From Notoacmeibacter marinus (GTDB lineage: Bacteria > Pseudomonadota > Alphaproteobacteria > Rhizobiales > Rhizobiaceae): 64,000 nt of DNA. The position numbers were made by a program, and so were the translations under genes. This document shows, one piece after another, positions 50,045 to 59,667 of the stretch (positions are counted from its first letter, which is position 1; every line of letters begins with the position of its first letter). Location: NCBI RefSeq assembly GCF_002238045.1, contig NZ_NBYO01000001.1:992001-1056000 (forward strand). The letters are read 5' to 3'. The notes beneath the pieces are model-generated. The model was not told the origin of the DNA, made no database searches, and saw only the letters and a program-made list of their open reading frames with translations.

Positions 50045-51916
50045 ATGGATAACACACGCCCGTTCGACGTGATTGTGGTTGGCGGTGGTCACGCTGGCTG
50101 CGAGGCTGCGAGCGCAAGCGCGCGTATCGGGGCGGCGACCGCGCTCGTTACGATGGCCGCGAGCAATCCCGGCACCATGAGTTGCAATCCGGCCATAGGC
50201 GGTCTTGGCAAAGGCCATCTCGTTCGCGAAATCGATGCGCTGGGCGGTTTGATGGGACGAGCGGCGGACGAATCGGGCATCCAGTTCCGCATGCTGAACC
50301 GTCGCAAGGGTGCGGCTGTCCGCGGACCACGAACCCAGGCCGATCGGAAACTCTATCGCGAAGCGATTGGGCGTCTCATTGATGCGCAATCCGGGCTTTT
50401 GGTGATTGAAGGCGAAGTCGTCGATCTATTGGTCGAAGAGGGAACCTGTCGTGGCCTGATCCTTGCGGATGGTACCCATCTCCGGGCCGCGTCGGTCGTG
50501 CTGACGACGGGAACATTTCTGGGCGGCGTGATCCATATCGGCGACCAGTGTTACCCGGCCGGTCGGGCAGGCGAGGCGGCGTCGAACGAATTGGCGAAGC
50601 GCCTGCGCGCGCTCGGTCTCGCCACAGGGCGTCTAAAGACGGGAACACCCGCCCGTTTGGATGGCCGAACCATCAATTGGGACGCCGTCGGACGGCAGGA
50701 GGCCGATCCGGAGCCTGTGCCGTTTTCATTGATGACGGACCGAATCGATGTTCCGCAAATCGCCTGCGGGGTCACGCGGACCACGATGGCGACGCATCGG
50801 ATCATTCGCGACAATCTCAGGCGATCCGCGCTTTTCGGAGGTCATATCGAAGGCGTGGGACCACGCTACTGCCCTTCCATCGAGGATAAAATCGAACGGT
50901 TCGGTGACCGTGACGGCCATCAAATTTTCCTCGAACCGGAGGGACTGGATGACGATACCGTCTATCCGAACGGTCTTTCCACCTCTTTGCCGGAAGAGGT
51001 GCAGGCGGAGTTGATCGCGACCATACCGGGTCTGGAAAACGCGCGCATTTTGCAGCCGGGCTACGCAATTGAATATGACTATCTCGACCCGCGCGGGCTG
51101 GAAGAAACGCTGCAAAGCCGCGCGATGGGGGGACTCTTCCTAGCCGGACAGATTAACGGCACAACTGGCTATGAGGAGGCCGCGGGGCAGGGGCTTGTCG
51201 CGGGTATCAACGCCGCGCATCGCGCGCTCGGCCGATCGTCGCAGACATTCGGTCGAGGTGACGCCTATCTCGGTGTCATGATCGATGATCTTGTGACACG
51301 CGGCGTTTCCGAGCCCTATCGGCTGTTCACAAGCCGGGCCGAGTTCCGTCTGTCGCTGCGTGCCGACAATGCCGATCTTCGCCTGACGCCGTTGGCGGAC
51401 CGGCTTGGTTTGATCGATGCGGACCGACGCGACCGGTTCACGAAACTGAAGACCGAGCTCGATCAGGCACGGGCCCTTCTGATGGAGCGAAATCTGACGC
51501 CCAATGAAGCGAACCGGCACGGTCTGACACTCAATGCCGATGGCAGACGCCGCAGCGCCTATGAGCTTCTATCGCGCCCGACGATCGATCTGCAGATACT
51601 GTCGACTGTCTGGCCAGAGTTGAGGGCGATCGACAGGAAGGCGGCCGAATTGGTGGATATCGAAGCTGCCTATGCCGTGTACACCGAACGCCAGAAATCG
51701 GACATCGCCTCCCTCGATCGGGATAAGGCCATTTCTCTTCCGGAAGAGATCGATTTCCAGACAATTGCCGGTCTGTCGACTGAACTCGTTGAAAAACTTA
51801 AGAATTTCAAGCCACGTTCAATTGCCGAAGCTGCGAAGATCGAAGGCATGACGCCAGCCGCGCTCGGCCTTCTCATTGCTTTTACTCGCCGCCACGGCAA
51901 GAAGCGTGCGGCTTGA
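50045..51916 (+). CDS. mnmG: tRNA uridine-5-carboxymethylaminomethyl modification enzyme MnmG (GidA)
   Basis: FAD/NADH partner of MnmE in wobble uridine modification. The 623-residue protein starts [21 protein letters not shown] and carries the GidA signatures [34 protein letters not shown] and a C-terminal helical domain ending with [11 protein letters not shown] 50045 is chosen; the GTG at 50036 lies inside a parS site. The stop shares one base with the rsmG start. Confidence 0.97.
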   Translation: MDNTRPFDVIVVGGGHAGCEAASASARIGAATALVTMAASNPGTMSCNPAIGGLGKGHLVREIDALGGLMGRAADESGIQFRMLNRRKGAAVRGPRTQADRKLYREAIGRLIDAQSGLLVIEGEVVDLLVEEGTCRGLILADGTHLRAASVVLTTGTFLGGVIHIGDQCYPAGRAGEAASNELAKRLRALGLATGRLKTGTPARLDGRTINWDAVGRQEADPEPVPFSLMTDRIDVPQIACGVTRTTMATHRIIRDNLRRSALFGGHIEGVGPRYCPSIEDKIERFGDRDGHQIFLEPEGLDDDTVYPNGLSTSLPEEVQAELIATIPGLENARILQPGYAIEYDYLDPRGLEETLQSRAMGGLFLAGQINGTTGYEEAAGQGLVAGINAAHRALGRSSQTFGRGDAYLGVMIDDLVTRGVSEPYRLFTSRAEFRLSLRADNADLRLTPLADRLGLIDADRRDRFTKLKTELDQARALLMERNLTPNEANRHGLTLNADGRRRSAYELLSRPTIDLQILSTVWPELRAIDRKAAELVDIEAAYAVYTERQKSDIASLDRDKAISLPEEIDFQTIAGLSTELVEKLKNFKPRSIAEAAKIEGMTPAALGLLIAFTRRHGKKRAA

Positions 51917-52509
51917 TGGCTGTTTCACGTGAAACAGAAGCGTATCTGACGCAGTATGAAACTTTGTTCCGGACCTGGAATGCGCGAATCAATCTGGCAT
52001 CGTCCGCGACGTTGAGTGATTTTCGCGCTCGACATATCGAAGACAGTCTTCAGTTGCTCCATTTGGCGAAGGCGGGAAGGCAATGGATCGACCTTGGATC
52101 CGGAGGCGGCCTGCCGGGCATTCCACTCGGGATCGCGCTCGCGGAGCAAGACGGCGCTCACATCCATCTGGTCGAGAGCAATCGCAAAAAGACGGCATTT
52201 CTCCTTAGTTGCGTGGCGCAGTGTCGCGCCGCCGCGAGCGTTCATCCCGTGCGGATCGAGGTGGCGTCAGAGCAGGTGACGAAGGTCGACTACGTCACGG
52301 CTCGCGCTCTGGCTCCGCTTACCGATCTTCTGTCGCTTGCTGAGCCTTGGCTTTCGAACGGCGCAGTCGGTCTCTTTCACAAGGGGCGCAGCCATGAAGG
52401 GGAGATTGCTGACGCCAAAAGCCGCTATTCTTTCGAAATGACTGTGCATCAGAGCCTCATTGATCAAGAAAGCGTCATTCTGCGGATTCAAAATCCCGTT
52501 CGTTTGTGA
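51916..52509 (+). CDS. rsmG: 16S rRNA (guanine-527 N7) methyltransferase RsmG (GidB)
   Basis: Methylates G527 of 16S rRNA using SAM. The 197-residue Rossmann protein has WIDLGSGGGLPGIPLGIALA and IHLVESNRKKTAFL, then YVTARALAPLTDLL. ATG 51916 overlaps the mnmG stop (TGATG). Codons 3-8 (VSRETE) are encoded by a perfect parS site, so the protein N-terminus is dictated by the centromere sequence. Confidence 0.95.
   Translation: MAVSRETEAYLTQYETLFRTWNARINLASSATLSDFRARHIEDSLQLLHLAKAGRQWIDLGSGGGLPGIPLGIALAEQDGAHIHLVESNRKKTAFLLSCVAQCRAAASVHPVRIEVASEQVTKVDYVTARALAPLTDLLSLAEPWLSNGAVGLFHKGRSHEGEIADAKSRYSFEMTVHQSLIDQESVILRIQNPVRL
51921..51936. promoter_or_regulatory. Perfect parS site inside rsmG
   Basis: TGTTTCACGTGAAACA, the full 16-bp consensus palindrome, within the first codons of rsmG and 617 bases before parA. 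Confidence 0.95.
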
Positions 52510-52553
52510 TTTAACCAAAACTGAACAATTTGACGTCCGATGCGGAGGCAAGC

Positions 52554-53339
52554 ATGCGCATCATTACGATCGCCAATCAAAAGGGCGGGGTCGGCAAGAC
52601 AACGACGGCCATCAATCTCGGCACCGCCTTGGCTGCAACCGGGCAACGCGTCCTGCTTGTCGATGTCGATCCGCAGGGCAACGCCAGTACCGGGCTCGGC
52701 ATCGAACGCGAGGAGCGGCTGATCAGCGCTTATGATGTGCTGCTCGGTAACCATGGCATAGCGGAAGCGGCCATACCGACAGCCGTGCCGGGCCTCCATG
52801 TCGTCGCTTCGACCATGGATCTGCTTGGTGTCGAGATGGAAATTTCCGGCGACAAGGACCGCGCGATGAAGCTGAAGCATGCTTTGCGCGCGGCGCGGAT
52901 CACCGGGGTCAACTACGATTATGTTCTGGTCGACTGTCCGCCCTCGCTCAACCTGCTGACGCTCAACGCCATGGCCGCGGCGGATTCCGTCCTCGTTCCG
53001 CTGCAGTGTGAGTTCTTCGCCTTAGAAGGCCTGAGCCAGCTTCTGCGAACCGTGGAGCAGGTTCGCCAGACGATTAATCCGAGCCTGAGTATTCAGGGCA
53101 TTGTTCTGACGATGTTCGACCGGCGCAACAATTTGTCCAATCAGGTGGTTGAAGATGTCCGGGAACATATGGGCGAGAAGGTCTACAATACCGTTATTCC
53201 GCGAAATGTCCGGGTTTCCGAGGCGCCATCGCATGGCAAGCCGGCCATTCTCTACGATCTGAAATGCACGGGCAGCCAGGCCTATCTTCAACTGGCGTCC
53301 GAGGTGATCCGCCGCGAACGCCAGCTGCAGGCAGCATAG
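52554..53339 (+). CDS. parA: Chromosome-partitioning ATPase ParA
   Basis: A DNA-bound Walker-type ATPase that moves ParB-parS complexes. The 261-residue protein starts with RIITIANQKGGVGKTTTAIN (deviant Walker A), with LLVDVDPQGNASTGLG and YVLVDCPPSLNLLTLNA. ATG 52554 is preferred because GGAGG lies six bases upstream; the frame start at 52530 would add eight residues. Four bases separate it from parB. Confidence 0.97.
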   Translation: MRIITIANQKGGVGKTTTAINLGTALAATGQRVLLVDVDPQGNASTGLGIEREERLISAYDVLLGNHGIAEAAIPTAVPGLHVVASTMDLLGVEMEISGDKDRAMKLKHALRAARITGVNYDYVLVDCPPSLNLLTLNAMAAADSVLVPLQCEFFALEGLSQLLRTVEQVRQTINPSLSIQGIVLTMFDRRNNLSNQVVEDVREHMGEKVYNTVIPRNVRVSEAPSHGKPAILYDLKCTGSQAYLQLASEVIRRERQLQAA

Positions 53340-53342
53340 GAG

Positions 53343-54236
53343 ATGTCGATGATGAATGATGATGCTCCGAGAAAGCGGCTCGGCCGTGGTCTGGCCGCGT
53401 TGATCGGCGAGATCGACCCGCCGGCGAATGAGACGCCCGCGCCCGTGGCCGCGCCACCTGCCGATGGACGAATGGCCATCGATCGCATCGTTCCGAACAG
53501 TCGCAATCCGCGCCGTCATTTCAACGAAGATGAGATTGCCGACCTTGCGCAATCGATCCGCGCGCACGGTCTTGTTCAGCCTGTCGTCGTTCGTCGCCAA
53601 CGTGGAAATTCCGACCGGTTCGAGCTGATCGCCGGCGAGCGCCGCTGGCGCGCTAGCAAGATGGCGGGTCTGACGGAGGTGCCGTATCTGCTTCGGGACG
53701 TCGACGACCGAACCGCACTGGAACTTGCGATCATCGAAAATGTGCAGCGGGCCGATCTCGATCCGATCGAAGAAGGGCATGGCTATCAGGCTCTGATCGC
53801 GGAGCATGGCTACTCGCAGAACGATCTTGCAGGCGTGATCGGCAAAAGCCGCAGCCATGTCGCCAACACACTGCGCCTCCTGCGCCTGCCGGAGAGCGTA
53901 CAGGCCATGCTGAGCGATGGCCGTCTCTCCGCCGGTCATGCGCGGACGTTGATCACCGCTGCGGAGCCGGAAGCCCTGGCGAAACGGATCGTCGATCAGG
54001 GTCTGACCGTTCGCCAAGCCGAAGCAATCGCCCAGGGCGAGGCGGAAGAAGGCGTCAAGCCGCGTAAGGAGCGGCTCGAAAAGGACGATGCCGTGGCAGC
54101 ACTCGAGCAGCGATTGGCGCAAAGCCTTGGTCTGAAGACCCGTATCACCCCATCGAAAAAGGGTGGCGAGGTACGGCTGAAATATCGCAGCCAGGATGAA
54201 CTCGACCAGTTACTCAGCCGGCTGTTTAGTGAATAG
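53343..54236 (+). CDS. parB: Chromosome-partitioning protein ParB
   Basis: A parS-binding CTPase clamp. The 297-residue protein has the N-terminal ParA-stimulating segment KRLGRGLAALIGE, the CTP-binding ELIAGERRWRASKMAG and ALIENVQRADL-type motif (here ELAIIENVQRADLDPIE), the helix-turn-helix YSQNDLAGVIGKSRSHVANTL, and a C-terminal dimerisation domain ending with DQLLSRLFSE. All elements are present. Confidence 0.97.
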   Translation: MSMMNDDAPRKRLGRGLAALIGEIDPPANETPAPVAAPPADGRMAIDRIVPNSRNPRRHFNEDEIADLAQSIRAHGLVQPVVVRRQRGNSDRFELIAGERRWRASKMAGLTEVPYLLRDVDDRTALELAIIENVQRADLDPIEEGHGYQALIAEHGYSQNDLAGVIGKSRSHVANTLRLLRLPESVQAMLSDGRLSAGHARTLITAAEPEALAKRIVDQGLTVRQAEAIAQGEAEEGVKPRKERLEKDDAVAALEQRLAQSLGLKTRITPSKKGGEVRLKYRSQDELDQLLSRLFSE

Positions 54237-54257
54237 GAAGTTGCATCGGGCCTGATC

Positions 54258-55307
54258 TCAGGCGGCGCGGTGCCGCCGCCGCGCTTCGATAGCCAGCGCC
54301 AGAAGTGTGTGACGCAGCGTCTGAATCTCCAGCCGTCCCGTTTTCCGGATTGTCAGAACCGTTTCGTGGATTCGGTCCTCGGCCGCTGCGATACGGTCGC
54401 TCGACCAAGCCGAGAGCGCGTCCGTCACAGCCTGCTTTCGCGTGAAGAAAACTGGGGGGCGGGCCTGCTGTACCGCTGCGCTGGCCGATAAATTGCGCTT
54501 TTCCATCGCCAGCCGCAGTTCGTGCAATTGCCCGATGGCGCGGATCAGCGTGGCAAGGATCGCGTTGGCATCGGTGCCCGCCTGAACCAGACGGCCGAGT
54601 TCGCGATCCAGGGTCGTCAGATTGCCGGTCAGAGCCGCATCGACCAGCGTATCGGCCGAAAGCGCGGCGACATCGCCGATGCTGGCGATCACGTCGTCGA
54701 CGGTGATTTCCGCCTGGCCTTCGGCGTAGAGCGCCAGTTTCTCGAGCTCGCCGCGCGATGCGAGGCGATCGCCGCCGAGCGCGTTTGTCAGAAGGCTTCG
54801 CGCTTCGGCCCGCAGCGTCAGGCCCGCACCGCCGAGGACGTCCTGAATCAGCTTCTCCAGGTCGCGCGCCTTGTCGGCATAGCAGGGCAGGGCGATGGCC
54901 GACTCGGCCTTTTCGCACAGGCCGCGCAGGTTACCGGCGGCGCGTTTCAGATCGCCGGCCTCGATCAGAATGCGGGCATCGGCGGGTGGGGCGGTCAGAA
55001 GATCGGAAACCACCGTCAGAAAGGCCTTCGACGCACCCGCATTGCGCAACCAGATCAGCCGCTCGCCGCCAAACATGGAAACGGTTCGCGCTTCGTCCGC
55101 CAGGCGGGCCGGATCGGCCTCGACTTCGGGCCCTTCGAGGCGGATGACGGCGAAGGGATCGTTCGGATCTAGCCCGGTCTGCCGAGCGAACGCCTTGGCC
55201 CGTTCGGAAACGAGGCCGCGATCGGGGCCATAGATCAGCACTGTCCGGATACGCGGGTCCGGGCGTGCGATCCAGCTATCCACCTCATGCGCTTTTCTCA
55301 TTGCCAT
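54258..55307 (-). CDS. holA: DNA polymerase III delta subunit
   Basis: Clamp-loader wrench subunit, 349 residues. It has VLIYGPDRGLVSERAKAFA at the N-terminus (P-loop-like but lacking GKT, as expected for delta), DEARTVSMFGGERLIWLRN, and the helical collar domain with VDAALTGNLTTLDRELGRL and QLHELRLAMEK. An alternative start six bases in (RKAHEVDSW) is possible. Convergent with parB, a conserved arrangement. Confidence 0.93.
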   Translation of the reverse strand: MAMRKAHEVDSWIARPDPRIRTVLIYGPDRGLVSERAKAFARQTGLDPNDPFAVIRLEGPEVEADPARLADEARTVSMFGGERLIWLRNAGASKAFLTVVSDLLTAPPADARILIEAGDLKRAAGNLRGLCEKAESAIALPCYADKARDLEKLIQDVLGGAGLTLRAEARSLLTNALGGDRLASRGELEKLALYAEGQAEITVDDVIASIGDVAALSADTLVDAALTGNLTTLDRELGRLVQAGTDANAILATLIRAIGQLHELRLAMEKRNLSASAAVQQARPPVFFTRKQAVTDALSAWSSDRIAAAEDRIHETVLTIRKTGRLEIQTLRHTLLALAIEARRRHRAA

Positions 55308-55405
55308 GGCGGTGGCCTAGCATGGGTATCAAGGAATCGGGAGCCCCATATGCGATGGCGACGACCGGGTTCGCGAACATCCACGCTTCCGTTGCGCCAA
55401 GGCGT

Positions 55406-56464
55406 TCAGGGGGTGACGGGAAAGGCGGCCCGCCAGCGTTGGCGGAACAGGCCGCGCTTGTGCTTGTCGAGCGCAACAAGCAGCGCCGGGGTCAAGGCGA
55501 TGGGCCGCTGGATGGTCTGGGCATCGGGCGGCGATTCCAACAACGCGCCTTCCTCTCCATCGAGGCGAACGAGAAGAAGAGCGTCTTCCAGCGCCTTGCG
55601 GCCCGCTGGCGACAGGAGATAATCCAGATAAGCCGCAGCTTCCCGCCGAGCGGGTCCGTTATTCGGGATCATCGCGCCACGCGACAGGATCAGCGTATAG
55701 TCCGCCGGAGCGACGATCCCGAGACGGGCTTCTCCTTCGGCGCGGGCCAGAGCGTAAGAGCCGAGGACATTATAGGCCAGAAGGTATCGGCCTTCGATGA
55801 CCGCATCGATGATTTCCGCCGAGCAGCAGGTGGCCACCGCGCCGCTGCGCCCGAAGGATTCCATCAGCCCGCCAAAGGTGGAAGCCTCCAGCGAGTCGGC
55901 GAAGGCCAGCAGATAGCCGAGCCCGGAGGTTTCAATGTCGTATGTGGCCACCCGGCCGCGATAGGGGCTGTCTTCCGGCCGCAGGAGATCGAGCAGATCG
56001 AAGCGGGAGCGCGGCACTTCACTGGCCGGCACGCGCTCGCGATTATAGACGATGACGGCCGGTTCGCGCGAAATGCCCCACAATTCGTCGCGCCATCGCA
56101 GTTGCGCCGGTAGCGCGGCGGTAAAATCCGACCGGTGCGTCGCCGCGCAGCCATCATTGACGAGACGAACCATCTGGTGAACGGCGGAGCTGACCACGAT
56201 GTCCGCGCCGGCCTCTTCGTTCCGACAGTCCAACGCCGTCAATTCGTAGAGATCGTTCGACCCCCATTGCTCGTAATCGATCCGCAAATCCGGCCTGCCG
56301 GTCAGATAGCTGGCGATGACCGGCGCCATGACCGCCAGATCGGTGGTGGAACGGATTGTCAGCGTCCGGTCCGCACTGGGCAGGCCGAACGAACCCGTCA
56401 GTTCCTGCGCTGCGGCTACTGTTGGAGCGAGTGCTGCGAAGATCACGAACAGCAGACCGATCAT
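55406..56464 (-). CDS. Periplasmic solute-binding protein linked to TctDE (possible co-sensor)
   Basis: A 352-residue exported protein of the FbpA/PgtC-like binding-protein fold. It has a signal peptide (residues 1-19, ending AAAQ), TIRSTTDLAVMAPVIASYL, the hinge region ISREPAVIVYNRE, and a C-terminal DYLLSPAGRKALED segment typical of iron/phosphosugar ABC receptors. No ABC permease or ATPase adjoins it. Its ATG overlaps the tctE stop (ATGA), so it is the third gene of tctD-tctE-sbp. By analogy with PgtC, it may present ligand to the sensor kinase. Confidence 0.8.
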   Translation of the reverse strand: MIGLLFVIFAALAPTVAAAQELTGSFGLPSADRTLTIRSTTDLAVMAPVIASYLTGRPDLRIDYEQWGSNDLYELTALDCRNEEAGADIVVSSAVHQMVRLVNDGCAATHRSDFTAALPAQLRWRDELWGISREPAVIVYNRERVPASEVPRSRFDLLDLLRPEDSPYRGRVATYDIETSGLGYLLAFADSLEASTFGGLMESFGRSGAVATCCSAEIIDAVIEGRYLLAYNVLGSYALARAEGEARLGIVAPADYTLILSRGAMIPNNGPARREAAAYLDYLLSPAGRKALEDALLLVRLDGEEGALLESPPDAQTIQRPIALTPALLVALDKHKRGLFRQRWRAAFPVTP

Positions 56465-57831
56465 GGCGTATCCTTCGGCAGGGTCATGGCGATCTCGAAA
56501 CCCTCGTCATCTGTCGTCATGCGGATCGCTCCGCCATGGCTGTCCGCCACGGCGTGCGCGATCGCCAGTCCGAGACCGCTGCCTCCGCCGGCGCGGTCGC
56601 CGGCAAACCGAACGGCGGGATCGATTCGGATCGACGCAGGCGGGCCTTCGCCGCAATCACGCACCCAGAGTTCGGCCTGGCCGCTATTGCGTATTCCAAT
56701 GCGAACCGGCGGCCGGCCATGCGACAGGGCGTTGGCGAGCAGGTTCTTGGCCGCTTCGGCCAGAGAGAGCATATCGCCGCGAATCGCTACCGGCTCATCC
56801 GGCAGCACGAGCGACACCGCATTGGGTGACGCCAGAACGTTCGGCTCGTTCGCTTCGAAGGCTTCCACGGCGACATCGCGCAGATCGACGGGATCGCGCG
56901 GCGCGGTGTCGGCCCGGTGTATGATCATCGCGTGGTTCAGCATCTGGTCGAGGAGATGACTGAGATCAACGGCCCGTTCGTGAATGCGCTGGACCATTTT
57001 CGCACGCCGCTCGAAGTCCGGCTCCTCGGCAGCGAGCTGGGCATGTGCGCGGATCGCCGCGACGGGTGTGCGAAGCTGATGGGCCGCATCGCCGATCAAA
57101 TGGCGATTGGAGGTCATCTGTCGGTCGAGGCGCGTCATGAAGCCGTTCAGGGACTGGATCAGGGCCGCGATCTCCGCCGGGGCCGGCTGATCGATGGGTG
57201 TCAGATCGGTCGGGTCGCGCCGTCTCAGCGCCTCGCCTATGCGGGGGAGGGGACGAAGCGCCGACTGCATGACGAGCCAGGCGAAAAGCGCCATCGCCGC
57301 ACCGGCGGCGCCGAGGACAAGCAGCACATTCTGGGCGATGTCGCGGGCAAGCTGGCGGCGGGCCTGCACCGTCTGGCCGACGATCACTTGCACGGAGCCG
57401 GAAAAGCTGCGCTCGGCGAAGCGGCGCGTCAGGCTGACATAGCGCGCGGCTTCGCCGCTGAATTCGCTGTCGTAGAAGCTGATCGCGCCGGCTTTCTCCG
57501 GTCGGGGCGCGGTGTCGTATCCGGTGAGCGTCTCGCCATCGGGGCCGAGCACGCGATAGACGATGCGGTCGTCAGGCGCGAGTGCCAGCAGTTCGAAGGC
57601 CGATACGGGCACGTCCACCAGAGCCGCGCTGCCCTGAATGGTGATCGACTCGGCGATGTCGGTGGCCGCGCCGACGAGAAGTCGGTCATAGGCTTCGCGG
57701 GCGGCCTGCCGGCCATAAGCCAGCGCCGCCACCAGCACCACGGCCCCGCCGACGAGCAGAACCGTCGCCATTGCCAGTGCGACACGGCTCTTCAGCGACA
57801 GGGTTCGGGACTGACGGAACAGTCTAGCCAT
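56461..57831 (-). CDS. tctE: Sensor histidine kinase, TctE-like
   Basis: A 456-residue membrane kinase. It has an N-terminal transmembrane helix (ALAMATVLLVGGAVVLVAALAYG), a periplasmic TctE sensor domain to about residue 155, a second helix (NVLLVLGAAGAAMALFAWLVM), HAMP, phospho-acceptor His in HLIGDAAHQLRTPVAAIRAH, N box in AKNLLANALSHG, and G boxes GGGSGLGLAIAHAVA. ATG 57831 overlaps the tctD stop by 8 bases; a longer frame upstream overlaps tctD and is not real. It probably senses a carboxylate and controls tctCBA. Confidence 0.93.
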   Translation of the reverse strand: MARLFRQSRTLSLKSRVALAMATVLLVGGAVVLVAALAYGRQAAREAYDRLLVGAATDIAESITIQGSAALVDVPVSAFELLALAPDDRIVYRVLGPDGETLTGYDTAPRPEKAGAISFYDSEFSGEAARYVSLTRRFAERSFSGSVQVIVGQTVQARRQLARDIAQNVLLVLGAAGAAMALFAWLVMQSALRPLPRIGEALRRRDPTDLTPIDQPAPAEIAALIQSLNGFMTRLDRQMTSNRHLIGDAAHQLRTPVAAIRAHAQLAAEEPDFERRAKMVQRIHERAVDLSHLLDQMLNHAMIIHRADTAPRDPVDLRDVAVEAFEANEPNVLASPNAVSLVLPDEPVAIRGDMLSLAEAAKNLLANALSHGRPPVRIGIRNSGQAELWVRDCGEGPPASIRIDPAVRFAGDRAGGGSGLGLAIAHAVADSHGGAIRMTTDDEGFEIAMTLPKDTP

Positions 57832-58498
57832 CAGCGAGATCCAGCCGGTAGCCCAGGCCGCGATGGGTCTCGATGGCGATACCCGCTCCGGCCAGCCTCT
57901 TGCGCAGGCGGGCGATGTAAAGCTCCACGGTGTTAAGGCCGACATCGGCGCTGTCGAAGGAGAAAAGCCCCTCGAAGAGCCGCTCCTTGGACATGATCTG
58001 CCCGCGATGCGCGACAAGCAGGTTGAGGAGCGCGGTCTCCCGGCGTGTCATGGGTACCAGCGCGCCATCGCAATGGACCGTCTGGCCTGCCGTGTCGATG
58101 GTCAAGCGGCCAAGAGTGATCTGGCTTTCAGCCATGCCGTGATGACGCCGTGTCAGAACCCTGATGCGGGCTTCCAACTCGCGCAGATCGAACGGTTTGA
58201 CCAGATAATCGTCGGCGCCCTCATTCAGCGCATCCACGCGGGCCGCGACCTCAAAGCGGGCCGTCAGCATGAGCACGGGTGTCAGGTTGCCGTCGCGGCG
58301 CAGCCGCCGCAGGAAGTCGCGCCCGTCACCGTCAGGCAGATTGATATCGAGCACCAGCGCGTCGAAGGTCTGAATTGCGATGAAGCCCGCCGCCTCGTTG
58401 AGGTTGGCTGCAATATCACAGGCAAAACCGGCGCGCCCGAGGCTGGCGGCCACAGCTTCGGCGACATCCGCCGCATCTTCCACGATCAGAACGCGCAT
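57824..58498 (-). CDS. tctD: OmpR-family response regulator, TctD-like
   Basis: A 224-residue regulator. The receiver domain has D-D (VEDAADVAEAVAASLG), the phosphorylated Asp in ALVLDINLPDGDG near residue 51 and Lys in DYLVKPFDLRELEAR. The C-terminal winged helix has MTRRETALLNLLVAHRG, VELYIARLRKRL and a RGLGYRLD end. First gene of tctD-tctE-sbp, divergent from tctCBA; tandem repeats at 58573 are its likely target. Confidence 0.94.
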   Translation of the reverse strand: MRVLIVEDAADVAEAVAASLGRAGFACDIAANLNEAAGFIAIQTFDALVLDINLPDGDGRDFLRRLRRDGNLTPVLMLTARFEVAARVDALNEGADDYLVKPFDLRELEARIRVLTRRHHGMAESQITLGRLTIDTAGQTVHCDGALVPMTRRETALLNLLVAHRGQIMSKERLFEGLFSFDSADVGLNTVELYIARLRKRLAGAGIAIETHRGLGYRLDLADG

Positions 58499-58572
58499 GC
58501 GCTTTCGTCACTCCTCCCTGCCGCAGACATTATGTCGACCGCCAAACGGGCGAAAGTGCGAAGCGGCCCATC

Positions 58573-58590
58573 ATGACAGGTTGATGACAG
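58573..58590 (-). promoter_or_regulatory. Direct repeat CTGTCAT-N4-CTGTCAT (response-regulator/Pho-box-like site)
   Basis: On the minus strand CTGTCAT-CAAC-CTGTCAT has an 11-bp period, the layout bound by OmpR/PhoB-type dimers, and matches the PhoB box halves closely. It lies between divergent tctD and tctC, 69 bases before the tctC ATG. Confidence 0.7.
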
Positions 58591-58658
58591 GGTGCGGTGA
58601 TAGCCTTCCTCATCCGGGCTGTGAAAACAGCTATCCGGACTTGTTTGGAGGAGAAATC

Positions 58659-59651
58659 ATGCGCTTTTCGATCACGGGGCGCGGCCTTCTGGCTGCCGCT
58701 GCCCTTCTACTCACGCCCATGGCCGCTTCGGCCCAGGATTTTACGCCAGAAAATCCTGAATGCATCGCGCCGGCCAATCCTGGCGGCGGCTGGGACTTCA
58801 CCTGCCGACAAGTCGGCAAATCTCTCCAGGATCTCGACATTATTCCGTCCACCATGCAGGTGGTGAACCTGTCGGGTGGCGGCGGCGGCGTGGCTTTCGC
58901 CGAAGTCGTCAACAAACGCAATGACGACAATGATCTGATCGTCGCGGCATCGTCGGCCACCGCGACCCGTCTTGCGCAGAACGCCTATCCCGGCAACACG
59001 ATGGATCAGGTGCGCTGGCTTGGGGCCATCGGCGCCGATTACGGCGTCATTGCCGTCGCGGCCGACAGTGAAATCGACACGCTGCCGGCGTTGATGGATC
59101 AGATCAAGGCCGATCCGAGCGCGATTTCCATCGGTGGCGGTTCGGCCGTTGGCGGCTGGGACCATCTGAAGGTTCTGATCGCAGCGCAGAAGGCCGGCAT
59201 CGAAGATGTCCGCCAGGTCAAATACATCGCCTTTGCGGGTGGCGGCGAAGCGGTGACGCAGCTGCTGGCCGGTTCGCTCCAGGCCTTCACGGGCGATCTG
59301 TCAGAAGCCAAGGGTTTCGTCGATTCCGGCGACATCAAAGTGATCGCCGTTCTGGCGCCGGAGCGTCTGGAGGGCGAATTTTCAGAGTTCCAGACCGCCA
59401 AGGAGCAGGGGATCGACGCGATCGGCGCCAATTGGCGCGGCTTCTACGCGCCGGGTGGGATGAGCGATGACGCCTATGATTATTGGGTCAAGGCTATCGG
59501 CACGCTCTACGCCTCCGACGAATGGAAGGCGATCATGGAAGCCAACGGTCTGGCGCCGCTCGATCTGCAGGGCGAGGCGTTCCAGTCCTTCGTGTCGGAT
59601 TCGGTGCAGGAGATCACGGATCTGTCCAAGGAGATCGGCATTCTGCAGTAA
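58659..59651 (+). CDS. tctC: Tripartite tricarboxylate transporter receptor TctC
   Basis: A 330-residue periplasmic receptor. Signal peptide residues 1-25 end ASAQ. The mature part has CIAPANPGGGWDFTCR (the PaGGgwD signature contacting the ligand carboxylate), NLSGGGGGVAF, and IGGGSAVGGWDHLK. GGAGGAG precedes ATG 58659. First gene of tctCBA; a strong hairpin follows the stop. Confidence 0.95.
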   Translation: MRFSITGRGLLAAAALLLTPMAASAQDFTPENPECIAPANPGGGWDFTCRQVGKSLQDLDIIPSTMQVVNLSGGGGGVAFAEVVNKRNDDNDLIVAASSATATRLAQNAYPGNTMDQVRWLGAIGADYGVIAVAADSEIDTLPALMDQIKADPSAISIGGGSAVGGWDHLKVLIAAQKAGIEDVRQVKYIAFAGGGEAVTQLLAGSLQAFTGDLSEAKGFVDSGDIKVIAVLAPERLEGEFSEFQTAKEQGIDAIGANWRGFYAPGGMSDDAYDYWVKAIGTLYASDEWKAIMEANGLAPLDLQGEAFQSFVSDSVQEITDLSKEIGILQ

Positions 59652-59667
59652 GCCGATCGATCAGAAA

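Noticed and set aside
54226-54918. A 230-codon minus-strand frame inside holA.
   Set aside because: Arg/Gly/Ala-biased composition and a different frame from holA, whose sequence matches the delta subunit throughout.
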